A stretch of DNA of 6,633 bases. It comes from a bacterium (GTDB lineage Bacteria > Patescibacteriota > Minisyncoccia > Moranbacterales > UBA2206). How positions within the stretch are numbered: the first letter of the stretch is position 1; each line of letters begins with the position of its first letter. Positions 6,009 through 6,633 of this stretch are shown in pieces. The position numbers were made by a program, and so were the translations under genes. The notes beneath the pieces were generated by a model. It saw only the letters and a program-made list of their open reading frames with translations, did not search any database and had not been told where the DNA came from. The DNA lies in the NCBI GenBank assembly GCA_021779205.1, contig JAJYBE010000049.1, positions 1 to 6,633 on the forward strand, read 5' to 3'.

Positions 6009-6097
6009 TAAATAAATTAGAAAAAGCAAAATTTTATTCCGTTGATTATGCACAAACTCAATTTAATGCACAAAATGAAAAATTTATTTCGTTTAAC
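5991..6097 (-). repeat. Terminal inverted repeat, right arm of cassette 2
   Basis: This is the partner of 2316-2424 through 14-bp (6073-6086) and 20-bp (6019-6038) perfect complementary blocks. It ends at the GTTTAAC box of site 3. The 34 bases between the blocks do not pair, so the arm is interrupted compared with cassette 1. Confidence 0.78.
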
Positions 6098-6281
6098 GTT
6101 TCGGCATTATCCGAAGTCCCGCACCTTTAGAGGCAGAAAACTTGGACTGTCGCTTTAATTTGTTAAATATTTTTTAAACTTTATTAACTGCTTACTGGTG
6201 CGAAATTTGGGCCGAAGAAAATTGACATTCCTTTGGAATATAATCGCGTCAATTTTCTGAGCCGGATATGCCGTGTTGCGC
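6091..6281 (+). other. attC-like recombination site 3 (191 bp)
   Basis: The outer boxes are GTTTAAC (6091-6097) and GTTGCGC (6275-6281). Inner arms CGGCATTATCCG (6102-6113) and CGGATATGCCG (6263-6273) pair with one extra T on the left arm. The middle repeats the site 2 plan: stem CGCACC/GGTGCG (6120-6125 with 6197-6202) and a perfect 10-bp stem 6217-6226 with 6248-6257 around a 21-base loop. It is followed by GATGT like the other sites. No gene lies here. Confidence 0.75.
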
Positions 6282-6633
6282 GATGTTGTTCTAATTTTTT
6301 AATTCCTTCAGTTTTTGATCCCACCATTCTTTCGCGACGTTTACATGTGCCTTATGTCCTACTTTTCTAAAATACTCAAATTTCTCTTCAAAAACTTTAT
6401 GATGTTTTTTTAGGTTTTCGGGACTTTGTAGTGCCCACAAAGAGTGCTTTAACTCTGCACTTTCTTTTTTCTCCAAGTATTCCACTGGCAGATACCTGTT
6501 TGCCGACACATCAAAATCAATAGGTACAACTAGAAAATTATAATTTTTATCAAGTATTTTTTTGGCAAGAACTTTGATACGCTTCTCGCGCGTTTGCTCG
6601 CAGAAGATGAAAAAATTGGCTTTTTTAACTTTT
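6276..6633. mobile_element. Start of gene cassette 3, cut by the window edge
   Basis: It begins at the inferred crossover of site 3 (TTGCGCGATG). A minus-strand gene ends 15 bases inside it. The long inverted-repeat arm and AGAGGGGTA border of cassettes 1 and 2 are absent, so this cassette end is of a different, more compact kind. Confidence 0.5.
6291..6633 (-). CDS. Unrecognised cassette protein, C-terminal part (start beyond the window)
   Basis: The frame is open from the right edge to a TAG at 6293-6291, at least 113 residues. A GTG at 6509 would give only 72 residues, but the sequence upstream of it (FFIFCEQTREKRIKVLAKKI, then LDKNYNFLVVPIDFDVSANRY) reads like genuine protein and holds no stop, so the true start is probably outside. 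The C-terminal part is helical and charged with EKFEYFRKVGHKAHVNVAKEWWDQKLKELKN. No family is recognised. The stop lies only 9 bases from the outer box of site 3, the tight gene-to-site spacing typical of integron cassettes. Confidence 0.75.
   Translation of the reverse strand, partial: KVKKANFFIFCEQTREKRIKVLAKKILDKNYNFLVVPIDFDVSANRYLPVEYLEKKESAELKHSLWALQSPENLKKHHKVFEEKFEYFRKVGHKAHVNVAKEWWDQKLKELKN

Larger units (their letters stand above)
2316..6275. mobile_element. Integron-like gene cassette 2 (large two-frame protein)
   Basis: This is the segment between the inferred crossovers of sites 2 and 3, 3960 bp. It is filled by two long minus-strand frames and framed by inverted repeats (about 2316-2424 and 5991-6097). 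The left box GTTAGGC and the far box GTTTAAC pair if G-T pairs are allowed. Nearly 4 kb is very large for an integron cassette, whose usual size is below about 1 kb. Cassette status is inferred from the flanking sites. Confidence 0.62.

Noticed and set aside
78..6097. Insertion sequences or transposons bounded by the inverted repeats
   Set aside because: No transposase is present, no target duplication is seen outside the arms, and attC-like boxes rather than transposon ends flank them.
1..6633. CRISPR array, tRNA or rRNA genes
   Set aside because: No regularly spaced identical short repeats and no recognisable tRNA or rRNA segments on either strand. The repeats present are dispersed and inverted.

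Overview
This AT-rich window (roughly two-thirds A+T by eye) reads best as a piece of an integron-like gene-cassette array. Three imperfect palindromic sites at 8-83, 2141-2321 and 6091-6281 share an attC-like layout. Each has an outer RYYYAAC-like box, an inner stem with the core GGCATnATCyG or GGAATATC, a variable middle, the returning stem arm, and a GTTnnnY-like box followed by GATGT. They cut the window into cassette 1 (78-2315, about 2.2 kb), cassette 2 (2316-6275, about 4.0 kb) and the start of cassette 3 (6276 to the edge). No integrase or attI site is in the window, so the integron call rests on the sites alone.

All genes lie on the minus strand. Cassette 1 carries an unrecognised small gene split into two reading frames (1997 to 1444), then a complete Fic-domain AMP-transferase-type protein (1351 to 203). 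The Fic gene has its own sigma70-like promoter embedded in inverted and direct operator-like repeats. Cassette 2 carries a long helical protein (5930 to 4140) and a second large protein with a possible degenerate kinase-like C-terminus (4123 to 2447). The two may be one protein of about 1160 residues broken at a run of nine A. Cassette 3 holds the 3' part of an unrecognised gene whose stop codon is 9 bases from the third site.

Each complete cassette also has terminal inverted repeats of about 100 bp between the attC-like boxes and the coding core. The outer arm sequence differs between cassettes, but the two arms within one cassette match. The innermost part, built around AGAGGGGTA, is common to both cassettes. 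In an excised circle these arms would lengthen the attC stem well beyond the usual boxes. This is the least ordinary feature here.

The organism cannot be fixed. Low GC, absent Shine-Dalgarno sequences and large unfamiliar helical proteins would suit a candidate-phylum bacterium (Patescibacteria/CPR), but that is an impression. TGA is used as a stop in the small split gene, which argues against the recoded code 25 lineages.
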